Shown in pieces: positions 25,301 through 36,740 of a DNA stretch of 64,000 nt. The first letter of the stretch is position 1; each line of letters begins with the position of its first letter. The DNA is from Solea solea (Eukaryota; Chordata; Actinopteri; Pleuronectiformes; Soleidae). The translations under genes and the position numbers were made by a program. Location: the NCBI RefSeq assembly GCF_958295425.1, contig NC_081151.1, positions 11,454,606-11,518,605 on the forward strand, in the 5' to 3' direction. Below the pieces are notes generated by a model that worked only from the letters and a program-made list of their open reading frames with translations, was not told the origin of the DNA and ran no database searches.

Positions 25301-28300
25301 CACACTTATGCATTAACTCATTAAAAGCATAATTTTATTCTCATGACGTCAGGTTGTATTAAAATAAATGGTGGGCGAAGCCAGAGCTGACCTCATATGG
25401 TCACAGGAGACTCATCCAGGTAGCATTTTAATACCAGGTGTGAAGAGTCATACTTAAAGCTGTCTGCATGTGATCGGATCACTGTGGATTAATGTTAATT
25501 CAAGGTCTAAATGGGGCCAGAGTTACACCTCTTGAGTGGTTTCGCATTACAGCACTCTCCACTATTAGCATTCTGATCGAAAAGCCAAATGAGACAATGG
25601 TTTTCATCCTGTTAGTGGAGGTTCAGACACTTGTAGAATCTGCAGCAAGAGGCTTTGAAGCTGTTCAGGAGGCATGCTGGGTTTTTCTCTAATGTGTCCC
25701 ATCTGGGTCTGCTGTGCAATAATTAACCTGCCGGTTGTCTGTTGTAAACAGCTGATTATCCCCACAAGTGTCTCTGTGTGAGACGGGTATTAGAGTCTGT
25801 GGCAGGAGGTCTGAGAAGATGCAGCTTCAACATTTCTGTCTCCTGCTCATTCTTTACAACAACAGCTGTTGTGTCCTGTGTGAAAAGCAACGTGCCAATT
25901 AGCATTTATATCAGGTGGTTACCGTTAGAGAAGCTCAATAATTGCTATTTATATCTAATCAGTTTCTATACCTGTTTCTCTTGTGCCACAGCTGTAGAAG
26001 TTCACTTACCAACTTAAAATAGCTGTGAGTTGGTGAGATTTTTACATATTTGTACAGCTATGAGCGTTTTTCTTTTGGGTTGTAGTAATTTCACTCTGCA
26101 AGAAGTCGACTCTTCATTAACAGCACACCATTTTGTTCTGTATGGAAGGCTTACTATGAGTTGTTTAAAGACTAAAAAAGGGCTAAGAGAGTGAATACTG
26201 GACTAGAGTATATTCTGCCAGTGGCTTGAACCATTAATCCAAAAGATTAAGTTTCATTCTATTACTGTTGGATGTGATGCTTTACGTTGTCAGCCAATTA
26301 AGTCTATAATGCTGAAAAATACATGCTGATATATATGTTGTGCTCACAGGAAAGGCCTGTTTTTATTTTATTTTTGCTTATACGCTCAACACAAAAATGT
26401 AAATGTTTTGTATATATTTTCCATGCAAGTACATTTCATTAGTTAATGTTGTTACTTTAATGCACACAGACTAATTAACTCTTACATTTGGTGTGGCATA
26501 TTGTGTTTACACCTTTGTTGAGTTTTATTTTGTTATTTGCAAAGCTGTGCTAGGCATAAAAGGAAAACCTGTTGAGTGTTCAGAGTGTTTTAGTAAAAGT
26601 GCCTGTGACATTGCACATATGGCTTTGAGTTAAAATTGAACAGCACATTTTGTATAAAATACCAATATGTATTGTAAATCCCCATTTATACAGGGATATT
26701 CATTTTGGGCTAAATTCAGTGCATTGTGTCCACTTTTTTGCTTTTGTTATTACAATTGATCCAAAAAAATGACTCAGGATGAATGTCCCTCCCAAGGCTG
26801 GATTGAGTCTGTTTCTATTAAAAGATGCTTTTGTATATCCAGATCCAGATATCCACAAATCCAATTTGATCACTTGCAATGATCAGTGCACCTGAAAAAT
26901 GCCAGAAATAGTCAAAAAGTCCCTCCAGCAGTGCTAGTCGTCATACAGTGGTAGTATCAGCTCTGTCTCATTGTGCCTCATTCCATCCCTCTTACAACAA
27001 GAGAGGCAGAAAGCAAAAAAGAGATGTTGGAGCAGGTGAAGAGTGCCTCTGAAGGTTTGTTATTCCTCATACACTTTAACCCCCGTCTCGATACATCTTC
27101 TCACACAGCATAGTGATATAAGCACAAGCAAAGGGGAAAAGTTTGGGTGAGGAAAAAATCACTTCTTTATTCACCATAGCAGTAACTTGGCTATCTCACT
27201 GATGCAGTTAACATTTTTTTTTTTCTTCCTTTTTTATATAAAAAAGGAGGGGGATACACTGTAATGCCCCATGTTAGCCTCCCAGGTTTTGCTTATGCAT
27301 AAGTATTTCATGTCTGATCACTGGCTTCATTATACAGTACATTCAGATCTCAGTTAGGTGAGACATATTCATTAAGTAGAAAAGGTTACAAATTCAGAGC
27401 AACCCTATACTTTTCCCCAGGTTAATACCTGGGATTGCAGTTTGAATCCCTGGTCCTTCACTCTGTCTTGGGTAGAGGTGTTCAGAGTTCAGCGGCACTC
27501 ACACTTCAGCTACACAAGCTGTAATTGTTTGCACTTCCAACTTTCATTAATCGATGCTTCCATCTCGACAGACTGACATGCCCACCCACATGAGCTCCAC
27601 TGTCAGGATTTCACCACTCCTCTGTAGTACTACACTCTGGATATGAAAAATTCATTAGCTGCCTTGCAACCAGCAAGGTAAGCTTTAATGCAAGCTATTA
27701 CCGAGAGACAGAGAGAGACAGAGAAAGAGAAATGAAGAGTGGGTGTAAAAGATGAAAAAGAGGAGCTCTAGATGATTGGAAATGTGAAGCAGACACTAAT
27801 TCATAGTTAACCACCTCAACAGTTTTTTTCCCCTCTCCACTCTTGTTGAACCACATAGAGAGAGATTGCTAGGGTTGCAGATTGGAAATGACTGCCTGAG
27901 AAGCTTACAGGACCACAAGGACTTTACTTTCCCTGTTTTCGTATCAAGCAAACATAGTGGGCCTTGGGAGGAAGTGTAGGCTATAAATCACTGCAAAGTG
28001 ACCAAATACACAGTTTTCCACCTAAAACTGGTCCAAAACAGAGCCCATCAAATTCAATATGCCTGTTCTTTGTGTTTGTGCTTAATTTTCTTTAATGCTT
28101 TGAATCAAGAGGGAAAGCTGTAATGTTGTTCAGTAACAATTACCATGGGCAAGCTTCACCATTAAGTAAAGGCAGGCAACCGTCAGGGGCCACAAACAGT
28201 TTTAGTATGATTTAGTATGATTTTCAGAGCAAGTTTCAACTCTGTCTGAGACTGGATAGGAATACTTGTAAACACTACCAGATTCTCTCAAACATGTGTT

Positions 28301-30230
28301 CACACAGTTAATATTCTCCTAAAAGACACTGGAGTCAGATAAGCAACACTATTCATCGCTAATGTATACTGCTGCTTCTTGGTGACCGTATGCAATACAT
28401 AAAACTCAAAATTCAAGCTGTCATTTCTCAATTTGTCTTAACAAATATGCAAGCTTTGCAAGTAAAGAGACAACAGAAAAAGCCAGCTGCCCCTTTCTTT
28501 TGACTTTTATGAAAATAGATGTATGAAAATAAGGGTGAGGTTGCCTATGGGTCAGATTGCCTTTGAAATTCCCACTCGGAGGAGAAGAGAAAAACAAGAA
28601 TTTTCTCACGTACAAACTCACATTTGTAAACATAAGGCCCAGGAAAAACACATAAATTCCCCTTTATAAGAATTTAAGTTACTGATGAAAATTATCAACA
28701 ATTTTCTCCATTCACCATGATCTTATTGCTGGTGCTTTTACCATAATGTGTGATTACATACAACACAACACAAAACTATAGTATTGTAATGGAATCAAGT
28801 TCAGCCTCACAGCAAGTAAGTAAATCAAACAAACAATATTATCCAGTATCTGTAATAGCAAGAGACATGTTATTGTGAATTGGAGAAATATCAGATGTTT
28901 ATGAAATTATCATGTGCATGAACAAAGACCTAAGGGGAGAATTTAATTGCAAGGATATTATGACTCTTATTAGTCATGACTCTACAACTGAAAAGTTTTC
29001 TTCAACAAGTTGGATTAGTGACTTTGCCAAGTGGGGACAATTTAGTACCAGCGGGCATAATAAGCAGCAGGGTTATTTAGTTAGTCAGATAAGTCTCAAG
29101 AGCCTGAATTTAACTTCAAAATGACAGCAGTACACACTGTTCACAATAAAAAACCATGGTTGGTATGGCAACAAGATATCAGTCAATATGCAACCAGTTG
29201 CAAGTGCCAAATGAAATATTTATTTTGGCTTCAACAGTAAACCCATTCTGATCACTTCGACTTATGATACAAGCTTATGTCATGATGCTAAAATCTGTGT
29301 CTGTACATTTCTCTTCTTTATACGCTTGTATTCTTGTTGTGGCTAAATTAAACATGAAAAACAGATAACACTGTAAAACTATGATCTCTTTTTTTTTTCT
29401 TTTTTTTTTAAATCAGATCTGGAGGAACAATTAGCTTCAGAAAAGACCAGAAGAGAAATTATAGTCACGAGAAGCACATGAGCCTGCTGTAAGCTGATTA
29501 GCCACATCATGAAAATTTGCTTCCTCTCAACCATGATAGCTAGATTAGGAAACAAAGCAGTCCAAGGGCCCCAGGACCTCACAACTGACAGTTGGAAAGT
29601 TAATTATTAACTGATCACGAATCATTTAATTAATTAACCAACAATGTCAGTGTCATTTCTTTGGACCTCAAATGTGTTGTAATTAAAACTTATATCAGTA
29701 GCTATCACACATCAACCAAAACACAAATTGTGTTTTTGTCTAAAAAATGTCTGTATGTAACTTGGGCTGCATTTACACTGCATGGTGCAAGTGACCCAAT
29801 CTGGATCTTTTCTTCCCATTTGGCAAAAATCTGATTTTATCCATTAAGAAGACGAAAAGCACACATGTCCTTTCGGTGTACTGAATCATTAGAATCAGCA
29901 AATAAAAAAGATTAGTTCAGTACTTGACCAGAGCACATGACTGACAGTCACTAAATTGAAATATGGTAAAAGCATAATTCGTATGCGGAGGCAAATCTGA
30001 TATTAATTAGATGTATAAATAGTTTTGTGGACACTATCCACAATCACGACTATCTTACAACTGGTGCAATGAAGGATGGGGGCTTCAGCCATATTGACTC
30101 ATGGCAACGTTTCATGCCTTTTCAGCCTTTAAAGAGGCCATAGCCCGGAAGAGCCAATTAACGCTGCGTTTGGGTGTGCATCTGTGTCATTACCTCGTCT
30201 ATGAAGCCCTAAAAGTCCATAACAATCAGT
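22371..30230. other. Long non-genic stretch
   Basis: Nearly 8 kb without a supportable gene. The longest frame (22381-22734, 117 codons) is not recognised, and a minus-strand frame overlaps its end. Minor structure: a 10-bp tandem 'tttagtatga' near 28201-28220, a GA-rich tract at 27698-27740, a perfect 20-bp palindrome at 27228-27247 (CC, six T, ATAT, six A, GG), and T-tracts near 29392-29410. The segment 29764-29900 ('ggctgcatttacactgcatg', 'aagtgacccaatctggatct') resembles a hAT-type MITE end, at low confidence. Less AT-rich, non-repetitive DNA at 25300-25900 could include regulatory elements. Confidence 0.55.
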
Positions 30231-30269
30231 TCAGCCACTGCTGAGAGCGCAGGGTTTTATTGTTTTTCC

Positions 30270-30434
30270 TGAGCTCTACAAAGCGGCAAGGCACTTCCGT
30301 TGACTAATTACGTCACTGGCGAATCTCACCACTCCTGTAGCAGCGTCTCCTAGTTTGGACACAAGAGTCCGTGCACATCCTGTGACATACTTTCAACCGT
30401 AGAAGAACTACTCGCGTTGTAGCTGCTGAGCGTA
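30270..30434 (+). promoter_or_regulatory. Putative promoter of the THAP-like exon
   Basis: CpG-enriched DNA immediately upstream of the THAP frame, with a CRE-like 'tacgtca' at 30309-30315, an ETS-type 'acttccg' at 30293-30299 and several CpG words ('tactcgcgttgtagctgctg'). No TATA box is evident. The position and the drop in CpG content outside it fit a TATA-less vertebrate promoter. Confidence 0.4.
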
Positions 30435-30698
30435 TTGATTGAGAACATGTTGAAAAAAAGGTTTGTTCTGGGTTGTGATAAACAATACCAGACACTCCAC
30501 AAGCTCCCCGCCAATGAGCAAAGAAAAGCTCAGTGGATATCTTTCATATTTGATGGGAATATCCCTGCTACATTTCCCAAATACCTCCATGTATGCGTCA
30601 ACCACTTCACGGAGGATTGTTACACAAACTTCGGGCAATATAAAGCAGGACACAGCACCAAACTTCACCAAAAGGAAGGAGCAGTGCCAATAATACGT
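30435..30698 (+). CDS. THAP-type zinc-finger domain, probable first exon, one zinc ligand lost
   Basis: The frame from ATG 30435 (or 30447) encodes a nearly complete THAP domain, a C2CH zinc-binding DNA-recognition fold found in THAP proteins and in P-element-type transposases. Visible landmarks, numbering from 30435: C14 of the first pair, LHKLP (P25), W34, C54-x2-H57 followed by F58, and the closing AVP box at 83-85 (GAVPII). The residue that should be the first zinc cysteine is F10 (codon TTT, one base from TGT). This means decay, a sequencing error, or loss of zinc binding. After codon 88 the sequence 'atac|gtatat' could be a splice donor, and the frame beyond it loses all resemblance, so this looks like a single 5' exon. 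No downstream exon was found in the window. It could be a functional gene fragment, a domesticated-transposon relic or a pseudogene. Confidence 0.6.
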
Positions 30699-30819
30699 AT
30701 ATTACAATATTTACAAACTGTCTTTGTGTGCTTGTTCTGTCGTTTAGCATTAGCGATAGTTGGCTACAGGCTAAGCTATGTGTGTTTATCATCTCGGTAA
30801 CCACAACGTTATCCAAGCT

Positions 30820-30942
30820 ACAGGCGTCCTGCAGCAGTCTTTGCGATGGAGGTGGTTTACTTGTCACAGTATCTTCTGACTCTGGGTCAGACTCCGGATC
30901 AAATGCGTAAGGGATTACGGCAAGGGGTCGTGACGACGGCAT
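30820..30942 (-). CDS. Possible first exon, minus strand, acidic N-terminal segment
   Basis: A minus-strand frame starting MPSSRPLAVIPYAFDPESDP continues through an acidic/proline stretch to QRLLQDAC (about residue 41). The PYAFDPES and QRL(L/Q)QD patterns resemble the N-terminus of a large fish family of uncharacterised proteins that continue with a cysteine-rich P2X7-intracellular-like domain. That domain is not present here. A weak donor (cct|gtagct) falls where that family usually has its first exon boundary. It faces the THAP exon at 30435-30698, and the two would be transcribed towards each other. Recognition is from memory of the family and is tentative. It may be a real exon, a relic or coincidence. 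Confidence 0.3.
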
Positions 30943-31150
30943 TACTCAATGTTTTGATAATTGCTAGCAGTGCATCCACCTTTCCAGAGGGGGAGCTGGG
31001 GGTCTGAGAGCTGACGTGCCAATTACATCACTTCCAGGTAACTGGTCAATCACAAGACAGTGAAAAAGCTCTCACTGGCTGGCCAATAACAAGACAGTCT
31101 GTGTTCTACAGGTGTGGTTTTGGTCTGAAACAGCGCGGGTGACGAGAGAG
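30943..31150 (-). promoter_or_regulatory. Possible promoter of the minus-strand exon, with duplicated CCAAT-like motif
   Basis: CpG-containing segment upstream (on the minus strand) of the frame at 30942. It carries an imperfect direct repeat, 'ctggtcaatcacaagacag' (31042-31060) and 'ctggccaataacaagacag' (31079-31097). The second contains a CCAAT core. 'tacatcacttccagg' (CRE/ETS-like) lies at about 31024-31038. Orientation and activity are inferred. Confidence 0.3.
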
Positions 31151-33067
31151 TCAGTGATGAGACATTTAGGAGGTTTTTGACAACTTCATGTTTGTAAGTA
31201 CACCTCCATATCTCACATATAAGTGAGATAGGACCATGCTATGGCTTCTTTAAAGGTGAGGATTTCAAAAATAAAACAACTTTCACTTCCAGTTCAGTAA
31301 GCCCATCCTGCAAGTTGTCTCCCCAATTGTTAACCAGGGTAAATGTGGATTTAAAAGACAATGTAAGCAAGACAAAAAGGCAACATGATATAGGCAACAT
31401 ATTGGAATTAGGCATCAAGCAAACAAGAGCTAGAAGTAAGTAAGTGCTTCAAGTAAGCCAAACTATAAAGTGCTAGTCATAAGTGCGATGTACAAGTAAG
31501 TGCTTTTCCTTTTTTTTCTTTTTTTTTATTGTCGTCCTCGTTGTCTGGTGAATTGGCATTAGTCTCTGGAGTAGCATGAATATTCTTGTTAAAATATGTT
31601 ATGGATCAAGGTTATCAAGTCAAGTTATTTTGTTGAGGGCATTACCATAGAAACAGTTAATCACAATTCTTTGAGTAGAATAATATTAACAAAACAGAAT
31701 CATCTTGACCCTGGACAACAGTCGGTGGAAACAAATATCATCAAAAATGTACCTTAAAACTAACAGAAAACTTGAAACATTTCAATGTTTAAAATCTTCA
31801 GGCAGTTAAGTGGTTTAAAAGTGACACAATGTGGGATTTCAAGATTCAAATAATGTCTCCAAGATTATTTTGATGGTACACCATTTTAAAACCATGCTGA
31901 AAAATAAATAATTTGTATAAAATAAATTGTATAAAATGCTATAACATAGGCTACCGTACCTGGTCTGAAGATATGGTTGTTTGCATATCAGAAGTCCTGC
32001 TTCAGAGTTCACCAGTATTGTTGGCTTGTCAACAAATGAACATGTTACCACAACATATAATTTACAGTACCATTTACCTACTGTGGGGGAACACGAGAGC
32101 CAATCTGACAGTGTGACTTTAAAATGGCTTCAGGTTGTAGCTTTGAACTTATTTAAGTGTACTCAGTCTGTGGTGAGCCAAATACAGGATATTGGTCAAA
32201 AAGATAGGAATGAATTGTCAAAAAAAGGTTCAATAGGCTTCAGGTTGCAGTAAGAAGGGGGAAAAAAAGAGAATATAATCAGTGGTTGCTTGTCAATAGG
32301 GGTGCTATGGCACTGTTCAACCTTTCACACCTGAAGTGTATCAAGAATTTCCCCTCAGGGATCAATAAAGTGATCTGATAATCAGAAACCTTCATTGACT
32401 TCAAAATGACTAATGCAAATATCATACAGTTCTGAGTAAAATGTACAGTCTGTAATAACAATGTAGATGTAAAATGTTCTACACTATTTTTGCTAAGAGT
32501 TGACATACTTCTTTGGTCATAGTCTATTACATGTGCAGTTCACTCTCAATACAAAAGATAGATGGTCACAGGCACTGATTTTCTGTGCCTCAAACAACGT
32601 TTTAAGTCATATGACCCACAGACATAAAGTGAGAGAGTCTCGTATGAGCACTGCTTGGAGAAAGCGAAAGGGAGGAAGAAAAGCAGCGACAAACAGAACA
32701 ATCATAGGGAAATAAAACTGTAAAAGCTACTAGTGAAAGAGGTCAGAGCAGTTGGACATCAATCATCTGCTGTTTCCATCTCTTAAATGTGAGTGTTTGC
32801 TGTTTCTCTTATCATGTGTCAGTCATTCCCTAAGACTGGGTCTGGACGAACACATGGTTCACCAAATAAATTAACTGAATTTTTACAGCCTTTTTTTTTT
32901 TACATAAAATTGGTTAAAAACATTTGTTTTAACACAAATGTGTTAAATATATTAGATGTTACAAAAAATCCCATGAATGATACGTAGTTACAGAGCATCT
33001 GAAAACTGACTTATAAGCTTATGATTTTTGAGGGAATTTTGAGTTGGTTTAAGAGCAGTTATGTATG
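31151..33067. other. Non-genic stretch with a LINE-tail fragment
   Basis: No gene recognised. At 32349-32372 the words 'aatttcccctcagggatcaa' and 'taaagt' look like the 3' end of a jockey/CR1-type fish LINE (forward). A repeated 'aagtaagtgctt' appears at about 31438 and 31494. The rest is AT-rich unique sequence. Confidence 0.55.
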
Positions 33068-33352
33068 GTGGCCCTGAGAGGTCAGGGTGTATCACTTTCA
33101 AGTGTCCCCTGGAAACACTTGCGTCGTGATTTTTGTTAATATGTGTTGTGAAATTTTTAGCACAATTTTCTTAATGTGTTGTGCTGTGGGATTGGCAGCG
33201 CATTTCTCTTAATGTGTTGTGTTGTGATGTTTGCGGCGCGTTTGTCTTAATGTGTTGTGTTGTTTGTCTTAATGTGTTGTGCTGTGATGCTTGCAACATG
33301 TTTTTCTTAATGTGTTGTATATTTGCAGCACCTGACCTCTCAGGGCCACTGT
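33068..33352. mobile_element. MITE with terminal inverted repeats and internal minisatellite
   Basis: The left end 'gtggccctgagaggtcagg' (33068-33086 region) is the inverted complement of the right end 'cctgacctctcagggccac' (33331-33349). Both flanks carry 'agttatg' within a few bases of the ends, which may be a decayed target-site duplication. The interior consists of about six units of a 36-38 bp repeat starting 'cttaatgtgttgtg', one of them shortened to 22 bp. No coding capacity. A short non-autonomous DNA transposon, hAT-like by target-site size if the flank repeat is real. Confidence 0.75.
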
Positions 33353-34999
33353 AGTTATGACCCTGAACTAAGTGTTCCTAGTCACAGGTAAATTTGAACA
33401 GAAATAAATTAACTAGTTTGTGGACTTAAGACATTCTTGTTAAATTTTAAGCACAGATGCTTATGTTATGTGATGCTGACAAAGTAAATATAATAACTTA
33501 AGCTACCGTTTCAACATCAGTAATGTAAAGCAGTCAGTTATATACAAGGAAAGCAACACATCAGGGAAACATACCTTGTTTCTTGCTTGTATCTGTCTCG
33601 TGTTATTTGGTGACACAGTGGGTGAACTTGCATCAGTTGAAATGTTATCCACCACTACGGAAAAGCAGAACATGCTGTAAACACAATGTTGACATATTAT
33701 CAGGTAATTACAGTTCCTTAATCACAGGTTTAGTCATGCTGCCTCAGCTGTTTGGTGCTGGTCAGGAAGTAGAAACACAGCCCTACTTTGCATATTGGGC
33801 TTGGATTTCACTTCTCTGAGCTGAAGGTATAAAATGGTGCTATAAGGCAATTCAATTGACCAAATGCACTTTGAATGAGGTTCCATGGCATTGCCATGGA
33901 GCATTAGACTACACCCACATGCACATCAAAGCTTGATCTACAGACTGAGTGGAGTTTATGAACAGAAATGAATGTGCAGGTAATCTATGTTACTGACTGT
34001 CTTATTCTCAATGTTGTGGCACACTGGCCAGGAGGCACCAGTGACTCCTTTATTATACACAACAGCACAGTGGGAATGGATCTGTAAGGGACAGGTGGCT
34101 TGCCAGTGAGCACCTCCCATTTTTTATATTATATGAAGTGTAAATCCTCTATTCTGACTACAATGCGTTATCTAAAACCTGGATGATGACACCCTTTACC
34201 AACATCATATGTCCACACATGCTCCAAAATAGAGATCCCATTTGGGCGGCTAAAAGGCCATTGGGAGTACTTGGACACAACTGACTACAAGCTCCTTAGA
34301 GGGCTGCATTTTTCTTTAAAGGAGTTTCTCAATTCTTTAATGTAGCACGACATAGACACATACTTAATCATGCACTGCATGTATTTATTTTTGTTTGTTT
34401 TTACATTGTATTTATGTTTGTGTCACGATCTTATCTTCACTGCATGTCTTTGACCATTTTTTTTTTTTATTTTTTTTTTTAAACTTAGTTATTGCAGTCC
34501 AGTCTCTTTAAAAAGACAGTCACTCGGAGGACATGCTATAGAAAAACTCAGGCATAATTATTTCAGCTTCTGCAGTTTCTTTGGTTTGTATTATGAGTTT
34601 TTACAAAACTCAACTCTCTCACTTCAGTACACCACTGTCTTCATGACACACCAAACAGATGTTCTACATAGAGATATAGAGGCTTGGCAGTATGCTAAAT
34701 GCAGGTAGCAGTCACACACTTGTCAACTTCAACTTTCTAATCCACAAACATACATAAGGTGAATATACAATGAATGATCAAACCTTACATTGAATTGTCA
34801 GTCTTTTTGTTTTTCTACATTCATTCTCATTCTACACTGTACTACTTAATTTTAGGCAAAAAACATGGCTGTAATGTCCAGTATTGACCATCAAAGCAGT
34901 GACCAACAACTAAACAAAACAAAAAGAGATCAATCACCCTGATCTAATCACAAATAAAATGAAAAAGCACTGAGAGTAAAATAGGTGATAGAGATTTGC
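33353..34999. other. Non-genic stretch
   Basis: No gene recognised. A T-rich low-complexity tract lies at about 34458-34482. Otherwise AT-rich unique sequence. Confidence 0.6.
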
Positions 35000-35004
35000 T
35001 GATG

Positions 35005-35150
35005 AGCTATAATGTCATCCGCACCCACAGCTAAATTTAAATAATCCACTTGCCATCCACCCGATGTTTTTTTCAACAATTTATACCCGCACCAGCCAGC
35101 CACCCGATCATCATTAATTGTAGTAGCAGTTTGCTAAACATGTTATGTAA
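35005..35150. repeat. hAT-like repeat fragment
   Basis: 'atccacttgccatccacccg', 'caatttatacccgcaccagc' and 'cacccgatcatcattaattg' resemble a non-autonomous hAT-type repeat with CCCGACCC-like words that is widespread in teleosts. Ends are not defined and assignment is tentative. Confidence 0.4.
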
Positions 35151-35465
35151 CACAGCAGCTGTGCAGATCCTCTAGGTCAACTAATCTCTGCCTCATTTCA
35201 GAACTAGTCAATATGTCAAACTATGTATTATTTATTTCTTTATGTATTTCAACTGCAAACTCAGAGAGTTGCTAAATCATTAGCCTCACAGTCAACACTT
35301 ATACACAAAGCTGTGTCATTCACACATTATTCAAGCACAAAATCAGTCACTCTAAATTGACCATAAGTGTAAATGTGAGAGTAAATGGTTGTTTGGCAAA
35401 CTGTTTACTCAGTTTGCATTGGGCCAACTTGTTGCTACTTTTGTGGTGGCGGGTCCCATATTATT

Positions 35466-35560
35466 AATTACTATTTTGTGCACATGTTATACCTATTTCG
35501 TGGACATGAATTAGTATTTTGGGTGCATGTTATACCTATTCTAAGGCCACAAAATACCAA
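35466..35560. repeat. Short tandem repeat, about 43-bp period
   Basis: 'tattttgtgcacatgttata' followed by 'cctatt' (35472-35497) recurs as 'tattttgggtgcatgttata' followed by 'cctatt' (35515-35540). The neighbouring 'ggccacaaaatacc' is a partial inverse of the same words. Similar 'attttgtggccac' repeats are known in fish. Confidence 0.6.
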
Positions 35561-35807
35561 ATTGTAGTTTTTTTGCCCCATGCCATGCCTGGGGATCCGT
35601 AGAGAACAATACTATAAACAATAATGTTTTGAAACAATTCTTCTTTAATGTCACAATTAATGAAGGAAAAGGAAAAAGTTAAATGAATTAATGAATGAAG
35701 TTCTGTAATGATATTATCATGTACTTGTATCAGTACCCACAAAAAAAAAAAATTGTATTCATACTAGGTCTGAAAGAAAGCATTACTGCATCTGTATACA
35801 AGACCGA

Positions 35808-35925
35808 CTTACAGTGCAGGAACTTCAGCACCGGACAGCACCCAAGAAACCTCATATCCTGCAAGACGGTCTTACAGTGCAGAAACTTCAGCACTGGACA
35901 GCACCACAGAGGTCACATCTGAGCA
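35808..35925. repeat. Tandem duplication, about 63-bp period, two units
   Basis: 'cttacagtgcaggaacttca' (about 35808) recurs as 'cttacagtgcagaaacttca' (about 35871), each followed by 'gca(c/t)(c/t)ggacagcacc'. The copies differ at a few bases. The plus frame 35695-35922 shows the duplication but is not otherwise recognisable. Confidence 0.8.
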
Positions 35926-36176
35926 CCTGCTTTAGAAATGGGCTACTAGTCACAGCAAAGTTTTAAAACTTGTAAAATATACTGTATATATTACAAAACA
36001 ATCTTTGGACAAATACGACCCACAACAAGGTTTCAAACTATAGCCAGGAAACAATGTTGCAAAATGTAATGATTAGTTTTTACCCAAGGGATTAGCAAAA
36101 TGCTTAATTTTGCTAATCACAAGACTGAAAATTCCACGTGACAAAAAGCAACAAGAATATAATACAACACTACATC

Positions 36177-36376
36177 ATGAAATCGTCTTACCAATGCAAA
36201 CAGTGTAGACATCTATTTCTGTCTGAGCCTTTTTCAATTTTAAGGAACATCCAGCTTTGGAACACTTTGATCTTTTTTCCCAGCCCCAACCAACACTGAT
36301 ATAGAAATCAGCAATTGAGACCTGGAAGAAACTGTTCGCAGTGAGATCACATTTATCAAATGTCTGCCATCTGTGT
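36177..36376 (-). CDS. Possible protein-coding exon, unrecognised
   Basis: An open minus-strand frame of about 66 codons between two stops. It reads RWQTFDKCDLTANSFFQVSI, then ADFYISVGWGWEKRSKCSKA, then GCSLKLKKAQTEIDVYTVCI. It ends at a strong splice donor: 'cattg|gtaaga', with the exon's last base at 36192. Two acceptor-like sites exist: 'tcacactgacacag|' (exon start near 36375) and 'agtttcttccag|' (exon 36192-36321, exactly 130 bases and open throughout). Four cysteines and three tryptophans suggest an extracellular or secreted segment, but I recognise no family. A second minus-strand donor 'tatcag|gtaaga' lies upstream near 36577. Chance cannot be excluded. Confidence 0.3.
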
Positions 36377-36390
36377 CAGTGTGAATGGAA

Positions 36391-36740
36391 GACATGATGT
36401 AGAGATTTGGGACTGTCTCTCCTCTTTGGGTTGACTCTGGACACCACTGCTGTGCAGGTGCTGCTTCCTATAGAAGGCAGTTGATTTGTATCCTGCCTGT
36501 GATTCTATGACTTAAATCCCATCTCCAGTTTTGTCCCTTCTCCTGGCACTTAACAGGCATAGTCCCAACTGTCTTACCTGATACATAATGGGACATTTGG
36601 TCTTTTTGTTTGAATGTAAATGTAAAAGTGGTGCGATCATCACTGACCATGTTGTCATTGCAGGTCTGTTCATTTGTTTTGTGGTGGAGGCTTTTATGCT
36701 TTCTTAATGAACAGGTTGTTTTCTTTTAACTTGCCAAGCT
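36391..36740 (-). other. Possible upstream exon(s) linked to 36177-36376, unrecognised
   Basis: A minus frame (about 36735-36468) includes NEQTCNDNMVSDDRTTFTFT followed by FKQKDQMSHYVS. It passes a consensus donor 'tatcag|gtaaga' near 36577. If spliced, it could join the frame at 36177-36376. No acceptor or start codon can be assigned with confidence and no family is recognised. Confidence 0.2.
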
